Part shown: positions 1 to 8,531 of the stretch, piece after piece
Layout: the number at the start of each line of letters is the position of its first letter
Position numbering within the stretch: position 1 is the first letter of the stretch
Assembly (NCBI GenBank): GCA_019235885.1
Contig: JAFAKB010000025.1
Span: 62,001 to 126,000, forward strand
Reading direction: 5' to 3'
Length of the DNA: 64,000 bases
From: Candidatus Eremiobacterota bacterium
GTDB taxonomy: Bacteria; Vulcanimicrobiota; Vulcanimicrobiia; Vulcanimicrobiales; Vulcanimicrobiaceae
The notes under the pieces: generated by a model
Told to the model about the DNA's origin: nothing
Databases searched by the model: none
What the model saw: the letters and a program-made list of their open reading frames with translations, nothing else
Position numbers and translations under genes: made by a program

Positions 1-1384
1 GGCGCGATTTTAGGTCGGTGCGCGTCAGCGTGCCGGCCGGCGCGAAGTTGACATCGGCGCGGATGCCGAGTTGGCGCTTCAGTCGCGCCACGACGCGTTC
101 GCGCAGTGCGCTTTCGTCGGAGGCGCTGGTGAGTTCCGCACGCACGGTGAGCTCGTCCAGCGCGCTCGGGCGTGAGACGACGATCTCGTACTCGGTGCCG
201 AGCTCGGGGAACGTGCGCAGCACGTCTTCGATTGCGCTGGGGTAGATGTTTTCGCCGCGGACGACGAGCATGTCGTCGATGCGGCCGATGATGCCGCGCG
301 GGAAGCGCGGATAGGTTCGCCCGCATGGGCACGGGTCGTTCGTCCACTCGGCGAGGTCGCCAGAGATGAGGCGAATCATCGGCTGGCCTCGGCGCTCGAG
401 TTGCGTGTAGACCGGAGTCCCGGTCGTGCCGTACGGGAGCGGCTGCATCGTCTGCGGGTCGAGGAGCTCGGCGTAGACGACGTCCTGCCAGAGGTGCATT
501 CCGGTGCGATGCGCGCACTCGGTGATGTTCATCCAGGGCGTCACCTCGCCCATCGAGCCGCTGTCGATGCAGATCGCGCCGAACGTCTCTTCGATCAAAC
601 GCTTCGTCGCCGGAATTCCGGCGCCGGGCTCGCCCGAGAAGAACATGATCCGCAGACCCAGCTCGCGAGCATCGACGCCTTCGGCGCGCGCAGTTTCGGC
701 GATCCGCAGCGCGTACGACGGCGTGCCGTAGAACGCGGTCGGCGTCATCTGCTGCATCCACGAGATCGCCTGCAGCGTCATCCCGGGGACGCCGGCGCCG
801 AACGGGAACGCCGCCGCGCCCAGCCGCTCGATCCCGGCGAGCGCGCCCCACGACCCGACGTACAACGAGAAGATGGAGCCGATGAACACCAGATCGCTCG
901 GGCGCAGCCCGAAGCTCCACATGATCCGCGCGTGCGCCTCGGCGATGCGCTCGTAGTCGTCGCGCGACCACGCGAACGCGGTCGGCCGGCCGCTCGTCCC
1001 CGACGTGCCGTGCACGCGCACGACCTCGCTCGGGTCGACGCACAGATACGAGCCGAACGGAGGATTCGCCGCCTGATCGGCGCGCAGATCGGCTTTTGCG
1101 ATCGTAGGCACCTTCGCGAAATCCTCGAGCGACTTGACGTCGCCGGGCTCGAGCCCCGCAGCGCGCCAGCGCTCGCGGTAGAACGGCGCGCGCTCGTACG
1201 CCCACGCCATCAGGGCCTGAATCTTGCGCAGGATGACGGCGTTGCGCTCGTCCTCCGACATCGTCTCGCGCGCCTTGTCCCAGTAGATCGCCTCGGTCGG
1301 CGGACGATACGACCCATCGTACACCGGCGGCCAAGCTTGCTGCGCCGGCCCGGACGCACCGGCGCTCTCCGCCGGGTGGATCAT
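1..1384 (-). CDS. PaaK-type acyl-CoA ligase, probably 2-hydroxyisobutyrate-CoA ligase (3' end beyond window)
   Basis: An AMP-forming CoA ligase of the phenylacetate-CoA ligase family. It activates a carboxylic acid through an acyl-adenylate and transfers it to CoA in the cytoplasm. The start is ATG at 1384, overlapping the upstream stop as ATGA. The protein begins MIHPAESAG and shows the adenylation loop [10 protein letters not shown], the SGEPGAG segment, a [11 protein letters not shown] cluster, and the late RGENIYPS motif; it runs off the left edge near TRTDLKSR, so only the last residues are missing. It is the last gene of an operon with a B12-dependent acyl-CoA mutase. Known 2-hydroxyisobutyrate-CoA ligases are PaaK-like and sit beside such mutases, so that substrate is the best guess; phenylacetate cannot be excluded. 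Confidence 0.85.
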   Translation of the reverse strand, partial: MIHPAESAGASGPAQQAWPPVYDGSYRPPTEAIYWDKARETMSEDERNAVILRKIQALMAWAYERAPFYRERWRAAGLEPGDVKSLEDFAKVPTIAKADLRADQAANPPFGSYLCVDPSEVVRVHGTSGTSGRPTAFAWSRDDYERIAEAHARIMWSFGLRPSDLVFIGSIFSLYVGSWGALAGIERLGAAAFPFGAGVPGMTLQAISWMQQMTPTAFYGTPSYALRIAETARAEGVDARELGLRIMFFSGEPGAGIPATKRLIEETFGAICIDSGSMGEVTPWMNITECAHRTGMHLWQDVVYAELLDPQTMQPLPYGTTGTPVYTQLERRGQPMIRLISGDLAEWTNDPCPCGRTYPRFPRGIIGRIDDMLVVRGENIYPSAIEDVLRTFPELGTEYEIVVSRPSALDELTVRAELTSASDESALRERVVARLKRQLGIRADVNFAPAGTLTRTDLKSR

Positions 1385-1812
1385 CGCGAGGCGGCGGCTT
1401 CGCGGCGCGCGCGGTCGCGACCGTACTCGCGCACGATGCGCTCGATTCCGTCGATCAGCTCCTGGGTCGAGGCTTCGGCGTTGAACACTTCGCGCACGCC
1501 GATCGCCTTGAGCTTCGGTATGTCGTCCTCTTGGATCACGCCGCCGCCCAGCACGACGATGTCGTCGACCTCGCGCTCTTTCAGCAGCTCCATGATCTTC
1601 GGAAAGACCGTCATGTGCGCGCCGGAGAGGATGCTCACGCCGACGACGTCGACGTCTTCCTGAATCGCGGCGTTCACGATCATCTCGGGCGTTTGGTGCA
1701 GGCCCGTGTAGACGACCTCCATCCCGGCATCGCGCAGCGAACGCGCCAGCACCTTGGCGCCGCGGTCGTGGCCGTCGAGGCCGGGCTTCGCGACCAGCAC
1801 TTTAATGGGCAT
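1381..1812 (-). CDS. hcmB: Acyl-CoA mutase small, cobalamin-binding subunit
   Basis: Stand-alone B12-binding domain of 143 residues that holds adenosylcobalamin for the partner large subunit. The cobalamin signature DGHDRG lies near residue 15, followed by the conserved SILSGAH and GGG loops of the Rossmann-like fold. I chose ATG at 1812 (MPIKV) because GGAGG lies 8 bases upstream; a TTG at 1827 would place that Shine-Dalgarno inside the gene. It overlaps the upstream GTPase gene by 11 bases and the ligase gene by 4. Split large and small mutase subunits are typical of 2-hydroxyisobutyryl-CoA mutase and isobutyryl-CoA mutase. The hcmB symbol rests on the large-subunit residues, not on this sequence alone. 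Confidence 0.85.
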   Translation of the reverse strand: MPIKVLVAKPGLDGHDRGAKVLARSLRDAGMEVVYTGLHQTPEMIVNAAIQEDVDVVGVSILSGAHMTVFPKIMELLKEREVDDIVVLGGGVIQEDDIPKLKAIGVREVFNAEASTQELIDGIERIVREYGRDRARREAAASR

Positions 1813-2722
1813 GAACCGGTCCTCCAAGAATCGTCAGGACAGCGTCGATCGCATCGTTGCGGGTGATCTCGTGACCGCGCAACCGCTCGAGCACCGCGGC
1901 GGCGTCGGGCGACTGCAGCGCGGCAAGCGCCTGCGCGACGGCGCGATCGCGCACGCGGCGCACCACCTCGAAACGCACGGCGCGCACGGCGTTCGAATCC
2001 TCGTCGCCGCGCTTCGCGACGATCGCGGTAAGCAGCTCCGAGACGCCGGTCCCGTCCTGCGCGATCGTCTGCAGCACCGGAATTTCGCGGTGGCTCTCGC
2101 GCACCATGTGCTTGAGGTCGATTGCCGTGCGGTTCCCGCCGGGGCGATCGGCCATGTTGACCACGAAGATATCGGCGATCTCGGTGAGCCCGGCTTTGAT
2201 CGCCTGCACGCCGTCGCCCAGCGCCGGAACCGTGACCACGACGATCAGATCGGCGACGGCGACGATCTCGAGCTCGACCTGACCGACCCCGACCGTCTCA
2301 ACGATGATCACATCGAAGCCTGCCGCCTCCGCGAGCCGCACCGCATCGCGGGTCGCGGGCGCGAGCCCGCCGCCCGCGTTGCGCGAGGCCATGCTGCGGA
2401 TGTAGACCTCGGGATCGCCGGCGTGGCGCTGCATGCGCACGCGGTCCCCGAGCACCGCGCCTTGCGTGAACGGCGAGGACGGATCGACCGCGATGACGGC
2501 GACGCTCTCGCCCTCGGCCCGAAACCCTTCGATCAACCGGTCGACCAGCGTCGACTTGCCGGCGCCCGGCGGCCCGGTGATCCCGAGGATCGCGCCGCGC
2601 TTCCGGGTCGCGCGATGTCCCTGGGCAGCCAATGCGGCGAGCGCGGCCGGCAGCTCCACGATCCCGTTCTCCACGCCGGAGATCGCGCGCGCGAGGTCGC
2701 GGTGAACGCGGTGGGTGATCAA
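1802..2722 (-). CDS. meaB: MeaB/ArgK-family P-loop GTPase, mutase chaperone
   Basis: G3E-family GTPase (306 residues) that gates adenosylcobalamin loading and protects the mutase from inactivation. The P-loop GPPGAGKST lies near residues 50-58, followed by [16 protein letters not shown], the [12 protein letters not shown] switch region and the VNMADRPG guanine-specificity segment. It begins with ATG overlapping the stop of the mutase large subunit (ATGA) and overlaps the cobalamin-binding subunit gene downstream, so the three gene products are translationally coupled. In 2-hydroxyisobutyryl-CoA mutase clusters the equivalent protein is called MeaH; I keep the family name because sequence alone does not separate the two. 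Confidence 0.9.
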   Translation of the reverse strand: MITHRVHRDLARAISGVENGIVELPAALAALAAQGHRATRKRGAILGITGPPGAGKSTLVDRLIEGFRAEGESVAVIAVDPSSPFTQGAVLGDRVRMQRHAGDPEVYIRSMASRNAGGGLAPATRDAVRLAEAAGFDVIIVETVGVGQVELEIVAVADLIVVVTVPALGDGVQAIKAGLTEIADIFVVNMADRPGGNRTAIDLKHMVRESHREIPVLQTIAQDGTGVSELLTAIVAKRGDEDSNAVRAVRFEVVRRVRDRAVAQALAALQSPDAAAVLERLRGHEITRNDAIDAVLTILGGPVHAH

Positions 2723-4395
2723 AAGACCGGCGTCTCCACGTACGTGCCGAACACCGGCCGCAGCGCGTTGATGATTTCGCCGCCGCTCGCGCGGGCTTTC
2801 ACCGCGGCGAGCGTCGCCGGCATGAGGTTCTCGTCGGTCTTCGCGACCCGCACGATCTCGTCGAGCGCGCGCCGCACCGCCGCGTCGTCGCGATTCGCCT
2901 TCGTCTTCGCCAGCCGCGCGAGCTGCCGCTGCGCGGCCGCTTCGTCGACGTGGTGCAGCTCGACCGCCGGGTTCGGCGAGTCATCGCGATACTTGGTGAC
3001 CCCGACGAAGTGCAGCTCGCCGCGGTCCTTACGGCGGTGGAAGTCGTACGCGGCGTCGGCGAGCTCCAGCTGGAAGTAGTTGTCCTCGAGGCACTTCACC
3101 ACGCCGCCCCGCTTGTCGATCTCGGCGAAGTAGTCGAAGCAGCCTTGCTCGATGTCGGCGGTCAGCCGCTCGATCGCGTACGAGCCGGCCAGCGGATCGA
3201 TCGTTCCGCGCACCCCGACCTCCTCGGCGATGATCTGCTGCGTGCGCAGCGCGATCTTCATCGCCGCCTCGCTCGGGATCGAAAGCGCCTCGTCGTAACC
3301 GTTCGTGTGCAGGGACTGCGCCCCGCCGCAAACCGCGGCGAGCGCTTCGATCGCGGTGCGCGCGATGTTGTTCAGCGGCTCGCGCGCAGTGCACGACGCG
3401 CCGGCGGTCTGGCAGTGGAACCGCAGCCGCATCGACTCCGGCTTCTGCGCGCCGAAGCGTTCCTTCATCACGCGGGCCCAGACGCGGCGCGCGGCGCGAA
3501 ACTTTGCGACCTCTTCCAAGAAGTCGATCTGGGAGACGAAGAAGAACGAGAGCCGTGGCGCGAAGTCGTCGACGTCGATCTCCGCCCGCACGACCTCTTC
3601 GACGTACGCGATCCCGGCCGCCAGCGTGAACGCGACCTCCTGAATCGCGGTGCTGCCCGCCTCGCGGGTGTGGTAGCCGCTCACGTTCACGGGGTTGTAG
3701 CGCGGCAAGTGCTGCGCCGAGAAGGTGATCGTGTCGCGCACGATCCGCATTGCCGGCCGCGGCGGGTACACCCACTCCTTCTGCGAGACGTACTCTTTGA
3801 TGATGTCGTTCTGGATCGTTCCCGAGAGCTTCTTCCAGTCGAAGCCGCGCTCTTCGGCGGTGACGAGATACATCGCGAGCAGGATCCACGCCGACGGGTT
3901 GATCGTCATCGACACTGAGATCTGCTCGAGGTCGATCCCGGCGTACAGGTCGAGCATGTCGTCGACCGTGTCGATCGCGACACCTTCGCGCCCGACCTCG
4001 CCCTCGCTGCGCGGATCGTCCGAGTCGTAGCCCATCAGCGTCGGCATGTCGAAATCGGTCGAGATCCCGGTCTGGCCTTGCGAGATCAGATACCGAAAGC
4101 GCGCGTTCGTGTCGTCGGCGGTCCCGAAGCCGGCGATCTGCCGCATCGTCCACGGCTGCGCGCGGTACATCGTCGGATACGGCCCGCGCGTGTACGGAAA
4201 CTGGCCCGGAAAGCCGGTGTCGCGGACGTAGTCCACGCCGGTCACGTGACCGGGCGTGTAGAGCCGTTCGAGCGCGGTCCCGCTCAGCGTGCGGAACACC
4301 TCCCGCGACTCGGGGCGCCGGGCGGTGAAGGGCTGAAGCGTGCCGTGCTCCCACTCGCGGAGCTCGTCGGCCAGGGTCTTCTCGGACGTCTGCAT
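2719..4395 (-). CDS. hcmA: B12-dependent acyl-CoA mutase large subunit, probably 2-hydroxyisobutyryl-CoA mutase
   Basis: Catalytic TIM-barrel subunit of a radical B12 mutase, 558 residues and without the C-terminal cobalamin domain, which is a separate gene. Family blocks include RGPYPTMYR, PWTMRQIAGFG, TGISTDFDMPTLMGYDSD, SGYHTREAGS and SLHTNGYDEA. Ile87 in RQIAGF and Asp114 in STDFDMP match the pair reported for 2-hydroxyisobutyryl-CoA mutase (Ile90/Asp117, same 27-residue spacing). Methylmalonyl-CoA mutase has Tyr and Ala at these places, isobutyryl-CoA mutase Phe and Ala. The expected reaction is 2-hydroxyisobutyryl-CoA to 3-hydroxybutyryl-CoA. I chose ATG at 4395, preceded by GGAGG 12 bases upstream; ATG at 4437 would start inside a palindromic operator-like site. 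First gene of the operon. Confidence 0.85.
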   Translation of the reverse strand: MQTSEKTLADELREWEHGTLQPFTARRPESREVFRTLSGTALERLYTPGHVTGVDYVRDTGFPGQFPYTRGPYPTMYRAQPWTMRQIAGFGTADDTNARFRYLISQGQTGISTDFDMPTLMGYDSDDPRSEGEVGREGVAIDTVDDMLDLYAGIDLEQISVSMTINPSAWILLAMYLVTAEERGFDWKKLSGTIQNDIIKEYVSQKEWVYPPRPAMRIVRDTITFSAQHLPRYNPVNVSGYHTREAGSTAIQEVAFTLAAGIAYVEEVVRAEIDVDDFAPRLSFFFVSQIDFLEEVAKFRAARRVWARVMKERFGAQKPESMRLRFHCQTAGASCTAREPLNNIARTAIEALAAVCGGAQSLHTNGYDEALSIPSEAAMKIALRTQQIIAEEVGVRGTIDPLAGSYAIERLTADIEQGCFDYFAEIDKRGGVVKCLEDNYFQLELADAAYDFHRRKDRGELHFVGVTKYRDDSPNPAVELHHVDEAAAQRQLARLAKTKANRDDAAVRRALDEIVRVAKTDENLMPATLAAVKARASGGEIINALRPVFGTYVETPVF

Positions 4396-4420
4396 CAGGT
4401 CTCGGCTACCTCCGTCCCGG

Positions 4421-4432
4421 ATTGTATACAAT
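4421..4432. promoter_or_regulatory. Perfect 12-bp palindrome ATTGTATACAAT, GntR/FadR-type operator candidate
   Basis: ATTGTATACAAT is identical to its reverse complement and stands out in very GC-rich surroundings. It lies 26 bases upstream of the chosen mutase start and about 110 bases upstream of the divergent DJ-1/PfpI gene. The core fits the TNGT-N-ACNA pattern bound by FadR-subfamily GntR regulators. Its TATACAAT part could also serve as a -10 element. No GntR gene is seen in the window. Confidence 0.5.
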
Positions 4433-4544
4433 ACCATTGTCCGCTGCGCGAGCCGCGACGTGGCCAGAACGGCGACTGGTGGCGGCCCCGTCCAGCAAGA
4501 GGGCGGTCGTCCGGTCGCTCGTGTACGAATGAAGGAGAACGCAC

Positions 4545-5231
4545 GTGAACCTCGCGCCCCGCGAAGCCGATGGCCACCCCACCCCGCCGAAAACGATTCA
4601 CGTTCTCGCGTTCGACGACAACGACGAGCTCGACGTGATCGCGCCGTACGAAGTCCTGTACACGATCCGCAAGGTGCTCGACACCGAGACGCCTGAGGTC
4701 TCGATCGTTTCGGTGCCGGGGACGACGAAGGACCCGCGCGCCGTCTGCGGCATTCACGGGGTGACCTTCGGAACGCGGCCGCTGGAGCCGGGCGAAAAGC
4801 CCGATCTGCTGATCGTCGCCGGCGGCGGGTACGGCGTCGGTCCGCCGCCGATCGGCATCATGAAGGTGATGCACGACAAGCACTTCGCCGGCGTGATCGC
4901 GGAGCAGTACAACGGTGGACGTTTGCTCGCGTCGGTCTGCACCGGCGCGTTCGGCCTCGCCGGCGCCGGCGTGACGCGCGGCCGCACCATGACGACGCAT
5001 CCCGACGCGGTCGACGACTTCGCGAAAGCGAGCGGCGCGCACGTGCTCAACCCCGACACGCAAGCGCGCGTCGTCGACGACGGCAAGGTGATCTCGTGCG
5101 GCGGCGTGACCTCGGGGACCGACTTGGCACTCTACGTCGTCGCGACGTTCTGGCCGGAGATCCCCTCGCTCAGCAAGAGCGTGCGCGACTGGATCGACTA
5201 CCACTTCTACGCGCAGGTCGCGCGCGTCTAG
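4545..5231 (+). CDS. DJ-1/PfpI-superfamily protein (GlxA N-domain type)
   Basis: Class I glutamine-amidotransferase-like fold of 228 residues. The likely nucleophile is Cys132 in the elbow SVCTGAF, after the VAGGGYG loop. The N-terminal IHVLAFDDNDELDVIAPYEV segment resembles the ligand-binding half of GlxA-type AraC regulators and isonitrile hydratases, but no helix-turn-helix domain follows. The GTG start is supported by GAAGGAGAA 6 bases upstream. It is divergent from the mutase operon and meets the convergent phosphatase gene with a 4-base overlap. Substrate unknown; amidase, hydratase or glyoxalase-like activity are all possible for this superfamily. Confidence 0.8.
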   Translation: MNLAPREADGHPTPPKTIHVLAFDDNDELDVIAPYEVLYTIRKVLDTETPEVSIVSVPGTTKDPRAVCGIHGVTFGTRPLEPGEKPDLLIVAGGGYGVGPPPIGIMKVMHDKHFAGVIAEQYNGGRLLASVCTGAFGLAGAGVTRGRTMTTHPDAVDDFAKASGAHVLNPDTQARVVDDGKVISCGGVTSGTDLALYVVATFWPEIPSLSKSVRDWIDYHFYAQVARV

Positions 5232-7864
5232 GCGAGCGCGCCTTTCAAGACGGCACGCGCGTGGGCGCCGCCGCGGGGCGCGCGGGTGACCGCGAACTCT
5301 TCGGCGAGCGTTGAGACGATGAACAGCCCGCGCCCGCTCTCCGCGAGCGCGTCCGCCGGCAGCCGGGGATTGTGTTGAAATCCGTCGCCCGCATCGAGCA
5401 CGTGCACGACCGCGAGCTCGCCGCTCAGATCGAGCGCGACGTCGAGCGCGCCCGGCGCGTAGTGCTTCGCGTTCCCGATCAGCTCGGCGAAAATCAGCTC
5501 CGCAACCGTGCGATCGCTCTCGGCGACGCCGCGCCGCTCGAGCGCGGCGACCATCTCGGCGCGCGCTTCGCCGGCCGCCGCGGCGTCGTCGGCGTCGAAC
5601 GTCCAGCGCTGTGCGCCGCGGTCGCCGCCGATCGAGAGCAGCGAACGGCGGAACGCCACCACCAGCAGCGCGACGTCGTCGCTGGCGCCGCCGCCGCCGA
5701 GCACCGCTTCGTGGACCGACTGCGCCGGCGCCGTCTCGACGTCGGCGTCGCGCAGCGCGGCCGCGACGGCGTTCTCGCCGGCGATGACGTCGCGCCCGGC
5801 TTCGATCAACCCGTCGGTGTACAGCAGCAGCGTCTCGTCGGCGGCGAGCTCGAGGTGGTGCGTGACGTCGGTGCCGCGCTCGCGCAAGCCGAGCGGCAGC
5901 CCGCCGGCCGGTAAGCTTACGACTTCGCCGGACGCGCTGCGGCAGAGCGGCGGCGGGTGGCCGGCGCCGGCGCACGCGAGCGTCGCCCAGACGGGATCGA
6001 TCACCCCGACCCAGGCCGTGACGAACGTTTGCGGCGCCTGCGAGCGCAGCACGCGGTCGGCGGCGTCGAGCATCACCGACGGGTCGGGATTGATCGCCGC
6101 CGCGCCGCGCAGCGATTGCCGAATCGCGGCCATCGTCGCCGCGGCGTCGAGCCCGCTTCCCGCGACGTCACCGACCGAGACGACGATCCGTCCGTCGGCG
6201 GTGCGGAACGCGTCGTACCAGTCACCGCCGATCAGCGCTTCGCTGCGGCCCGCTTCGTACAGCGCGTCGAACGACGTGCCGGGCACGTGCGGAAGCTCGG
6301 TGGTGAGCGCGGCGGCTTGAAAGGTGCGCGCGACGCGCCGCTCGCGCTCGTACGCTTCGGCGTTGGCGATCGCCGGCGAGAGCCGGCGCGCGACCTCGAC
6401 GAAGAACGGCAGATCGCCCGCGTCGTAGCGGCGGCCCGAGCTGCGGTCGTACATGATCGCGACGGTGCCCCGCACCGCGCCGCCGAACGCGATCGGAACG
6501 ATGGCGGCCGAGACGACGCCGAGCGAGGCGATCGCCTCGCGGTACGGTCCGGTCACCGCGCCGATCCCGCCGTCCGGGACGCGTTCGTAGATCACCGGCT
6601 TGCGCGTCCGCACGACCGCCGGCGAACCGCTCGCCGCGTCGGCGGCGAGATAGCGCAGATCGAGCAGCCGCTGCGTGCGCGCGTCGATCTCCGGATCGCG
6701 ATGGTGCGAGACCGCGAGATAGAGCGCGTTCTCCGCGTCGATCAGGTTCACCACCACCCAGTCGCCGAACAGCGGGACCAGCAGCCGCGTCGCCGATTCG
6801 AGCGTCTCGCGCAGGTCGAGCGTCTCGGCCATCGCCTCGCCGAGCCGCGCGTAGAAGCCTTCGCGCTCGGCGATCCGCCGCTGCGCCTCCGCCGTGCTGC
6901 GCGCTTCCTGATAGAGCCGCGCGTTCTCGAGCGCCGCGCCGATCCGGCGCGCCAGATCTTCGGCGGTCGCAAGATCGGCCTCGGTGTACGACTCCGTCTT
7001 GCGGGTGCGGCAGAAGGTCAGCACACCGTAGCAGCGCCCGCGTGAGGCGATGACGACGGTGATGAGCGAGCTGAGCTCTTCGTCGCGCATCCGCGCGAAG
7101 TGCGCTTCGCTCGCAGCCGCCTGCCGCCACCAGCCGGCGTCGATGCGCGGGACCAGCACGCTTTCGCCGCTGCGCCACGCCGCCGCGATCGGATGAACGG
7201 GATGGTCGAGTGGGGGCTCCTCGCCCACCGAGCGCTGAAACGGTCCGCGCCGTTGCGGGTCGCGGTGCTCGACGGCGGCGCGGCGCAGCGTTCCGTCCTC
7301 GCCGACCAGATCGAAGAGCACGTAGTCGGCGAACGACGCGACCGCCGCGCGCGCGACCGCGCGCATGATCGCCTGCGGCTCGAGCTCGACGGCGAACAGC
7401 TCGTCGGCGCGCGCCAGGAACGCATCGCGCGCCGCCGCGCCGCGCACGTCGTCGATGTCGGTGCACGTTCCGAACCAGCGCGCCACCGCGCGCCCCTGCG
7501 GATCGCGCACCGGGCTCGCGCGCACGATGAACCAGCGGTACGCGCCGTCGGCGCGCAGCATGCGCGCCTCCGCTTCGTACGGCGCGCCGCGCTCGACCGC
7601 GCGCAGCCACGCGGCGAGCATCGCTGCGACGTCGTCCGGGTGAAACACCGAGGTCCACGAGCGGTGCGTCAGCGCGCCGGGCGGCAGCCCGGTGTACTCG
7701 TAGACCTGCGCGTTCGCGTAGTCGAGGTTTCCGTTCGGCTGCGCCATCCACACCATCTGCGGGATCGCCTCCGCGATCGCGGTGAATTGCAGGTCGCGGT
7801 CGGAAACCGTCGCAGCGGGCCCGTCCGGTACGCCGGACGAGGGGTCGGACTCGGAACGGATCAA
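5228..7864 (-). CDS. PAS-GAF-GAF-PP2C (SpoIIE)-HATPase signalling protein
   Basis: Multidomain cytoplasmic phosphatase of about 878 residues. In order: a PAS domain (about residues 25-140, DYANAQVYEYTG), two GAF domains (about 145-315 and 335-500), a SpoIIE/RsbU-type PP2C serine phosphatase with the metal motifs GGDWYDAF and SVGDVAGSGLDAA, and a C-terminal RsbW-like HATPase (FAELIGNAKHYAPG, GRGLFIV). Such proteins normally dephosphorylate an anti-sigma-factor antagonist in partner-switching stress pathways; fusion of phosphatase and kinase-type modules puts both activities in one chain. No antagonist or sigma gene is adjacent. I chose TTG at 7864, preceded by GAGGAAG; longer in-frame starts (to 8002) would overlap the upstream gene. 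Confidence 0.9.
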   Translation of the reverse strand: MIRSESDPSSGVPDGPAATVSDRDLQFTAIAEAIPQMVWMAQPNGNLDYANAQVYEYTGLPPGALTHRSWTSVFHPDDVAAMLAAWLRAVERGAPYEAEARMLRADGAYRWFIVRASPVRDPQGRAVARWFGTCTDIDDVRGAAARDAFLARADELFAVELEPQAIMRAVARAAVASFADYVLFDLVGEDGTLRRAAVEHRDPQRRGPFQRSVGEEPPLDHPVHPIAAAWRSGESVLVPRIDAGWWRQAAASEAHFARMRDEELSSLITVVIASRGRCYGVLTFCRTRKTESYTEADLATAEDLARRIGAALENARLYQEARSTAEAQRRIAEREGFYARLGEAMAETLDLRETLESATRLLVPLFGDWVVVNLIDAENALYLAVSHHRDPEIDARTQRLLDLRYLAADAASGSPAVVRTRKPVIYERVPDGGIGAVTGPYREAIASLGVVSAAIVPIAFGGAVRGTVAIMYDRSSGRRYDAGDLPFFVEVARRLSPAIANAEAYERERRVARTFQAAALTTELPHVPGTSFDALYEAGRSEALIGGDWYDAFRTADGRIVVSVGDVAGSGLDAAATMAAIRQSLRGAAAINPDPSVMLDAADRVLRSQAPQTFVTAWVGVIDPVWATLACAGAGHPPPLCRSASGEVVSLPAGGLPLGLRERGTDVTHHLELAADETLLLYTDGLIEAGRDVIAGENAVAAALRDADVETAPAQSVHEAVLGGGGASDDVALLVVAFRRSLLSIGGDRGAQRWTFDADDAAAAGEARAEMVAALERRGVAESDRTVAELIFAELIGNAKHYAPGALDVALDLSGELAVVHVLDAGDGFQHNPRLPADALAESGRGLFIVSTLAEEFAVTRAPRGGAHARAVLKGALA

Positions 7865-7943
7865 CGTGCTTCCTCTACCCGCCGGGTGCTCGCTTGATTT
7901 CGAGCATTCGGTAGTCTGGTCGGGTTCGAGTCGGAGGACGGTT

Positions 7944-8531
7944 TTACCGCCAGACCGCGGCGAGCGGAACGCTCGTGATCGTGCCGCTCGGCTCTCCGGC
8001 ACGGTTGTCGACGTCGTACACCGCCAGGCCCGCGTGCCAGACGCGGCCCGGCGTGATGCTGCCGGCGATCAATCCGGTCGACTGCCCGCGGTTCCGGCGC
8101 TCGCGCGACTCGCTGCACTCGTACAGGATCGTGCGGCCGTTCAGCTGCGCGTGCGTCCCGGTGAGCGGGATGCAGACGTTCCCGTCGGTGAGCTCGACCA
8201 GCCACGGCTGCGGTGCGCCCTGGAACACCGGTTCCTGCGGCAGCGGCTTGGTGAGCCGAATCGCGAAGCCCCGCCGGTTCGACGCCGGATCGACGTCGCA
8301 CACCGCGACGCTGCCCTGCGGCGGCACGAAGCACGGATCGTAGATGCTGTTGCGGACCATGCAGCGGTAAGCGTCGGAACGGTTCGGAGCGGCGATGGAA
8401 CGCGTCCAGCACGTGCCCGTGACCGCTCGTCCGGCCGGCACGACGGGAACGTACGTCGTCACGCGCGTCGGCCGAACGGGGCCGGCGCTCGCGAACGCGA
8501 CGAGCGCGACGGCGAGCAGCAGCTGCATCAT
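7944..8531 (-). CDS. Secreted protein of unknown function
   Basis: I do not recognise this 195-residue protein. It starts [17 protein letters not shown], a signal peptide, so the mature part is exported. The mature region has several cysteines (CWTRS, YRCMVRN, DPCFVP, AVCDVD, GNVCIPL, YECSES) that could form disulfides, and a repeated pattern of short beta-like segments. Its ATG overlaps the selB stop by 4 bases, making it the distal gene of the trx-selA-selB operon, although nothing in it suggests a role in selenium metabolism. No in-frame selenocysteine codon is evident. Confidence 0.7.
   Translation of the reverse strand: MMQLLLAVALVAFASAGPVRPTRVTTYVPVVPAGRAVTGTCWTRSIAAPNRSDAYRCMVRNSIYDPCFVPPQGSVAVCDVDPASNRRGFAIRLTKPLPQEPVFQGAPQPWLVELTDGNVCIPLTGTHAQLNGRTILYECSESRERRNRGQSTGLIAGSITPGRVWHAGLAVYDVDNRAGEPSGTITSVPLAAVWR

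Noticed and set aside
401-1663. Long plus-strand open frames opposite the ligase, and similar long antisense frames opposite gyrA, polA, leuS and comEC
   Set aside because: They are Arg/Ala/Pro-rich shadows produced by high GC, with no recognisable domains, and each lies opposite a gene with clear family motifs.
2719-4395. Plain methylmalonyl-CoA mutase
   Set aside because: The two substrate-specificity positions read Ile and Asp rather than Tyr and Ala, and the operon includes a PaaK-type ligase.
7905-7943. GGGTTCGAGTC resembling a tRNA T-arm
   Set aside because: No acceptor, D-arm or anticodon arm can be built around it and no CCA end follows.
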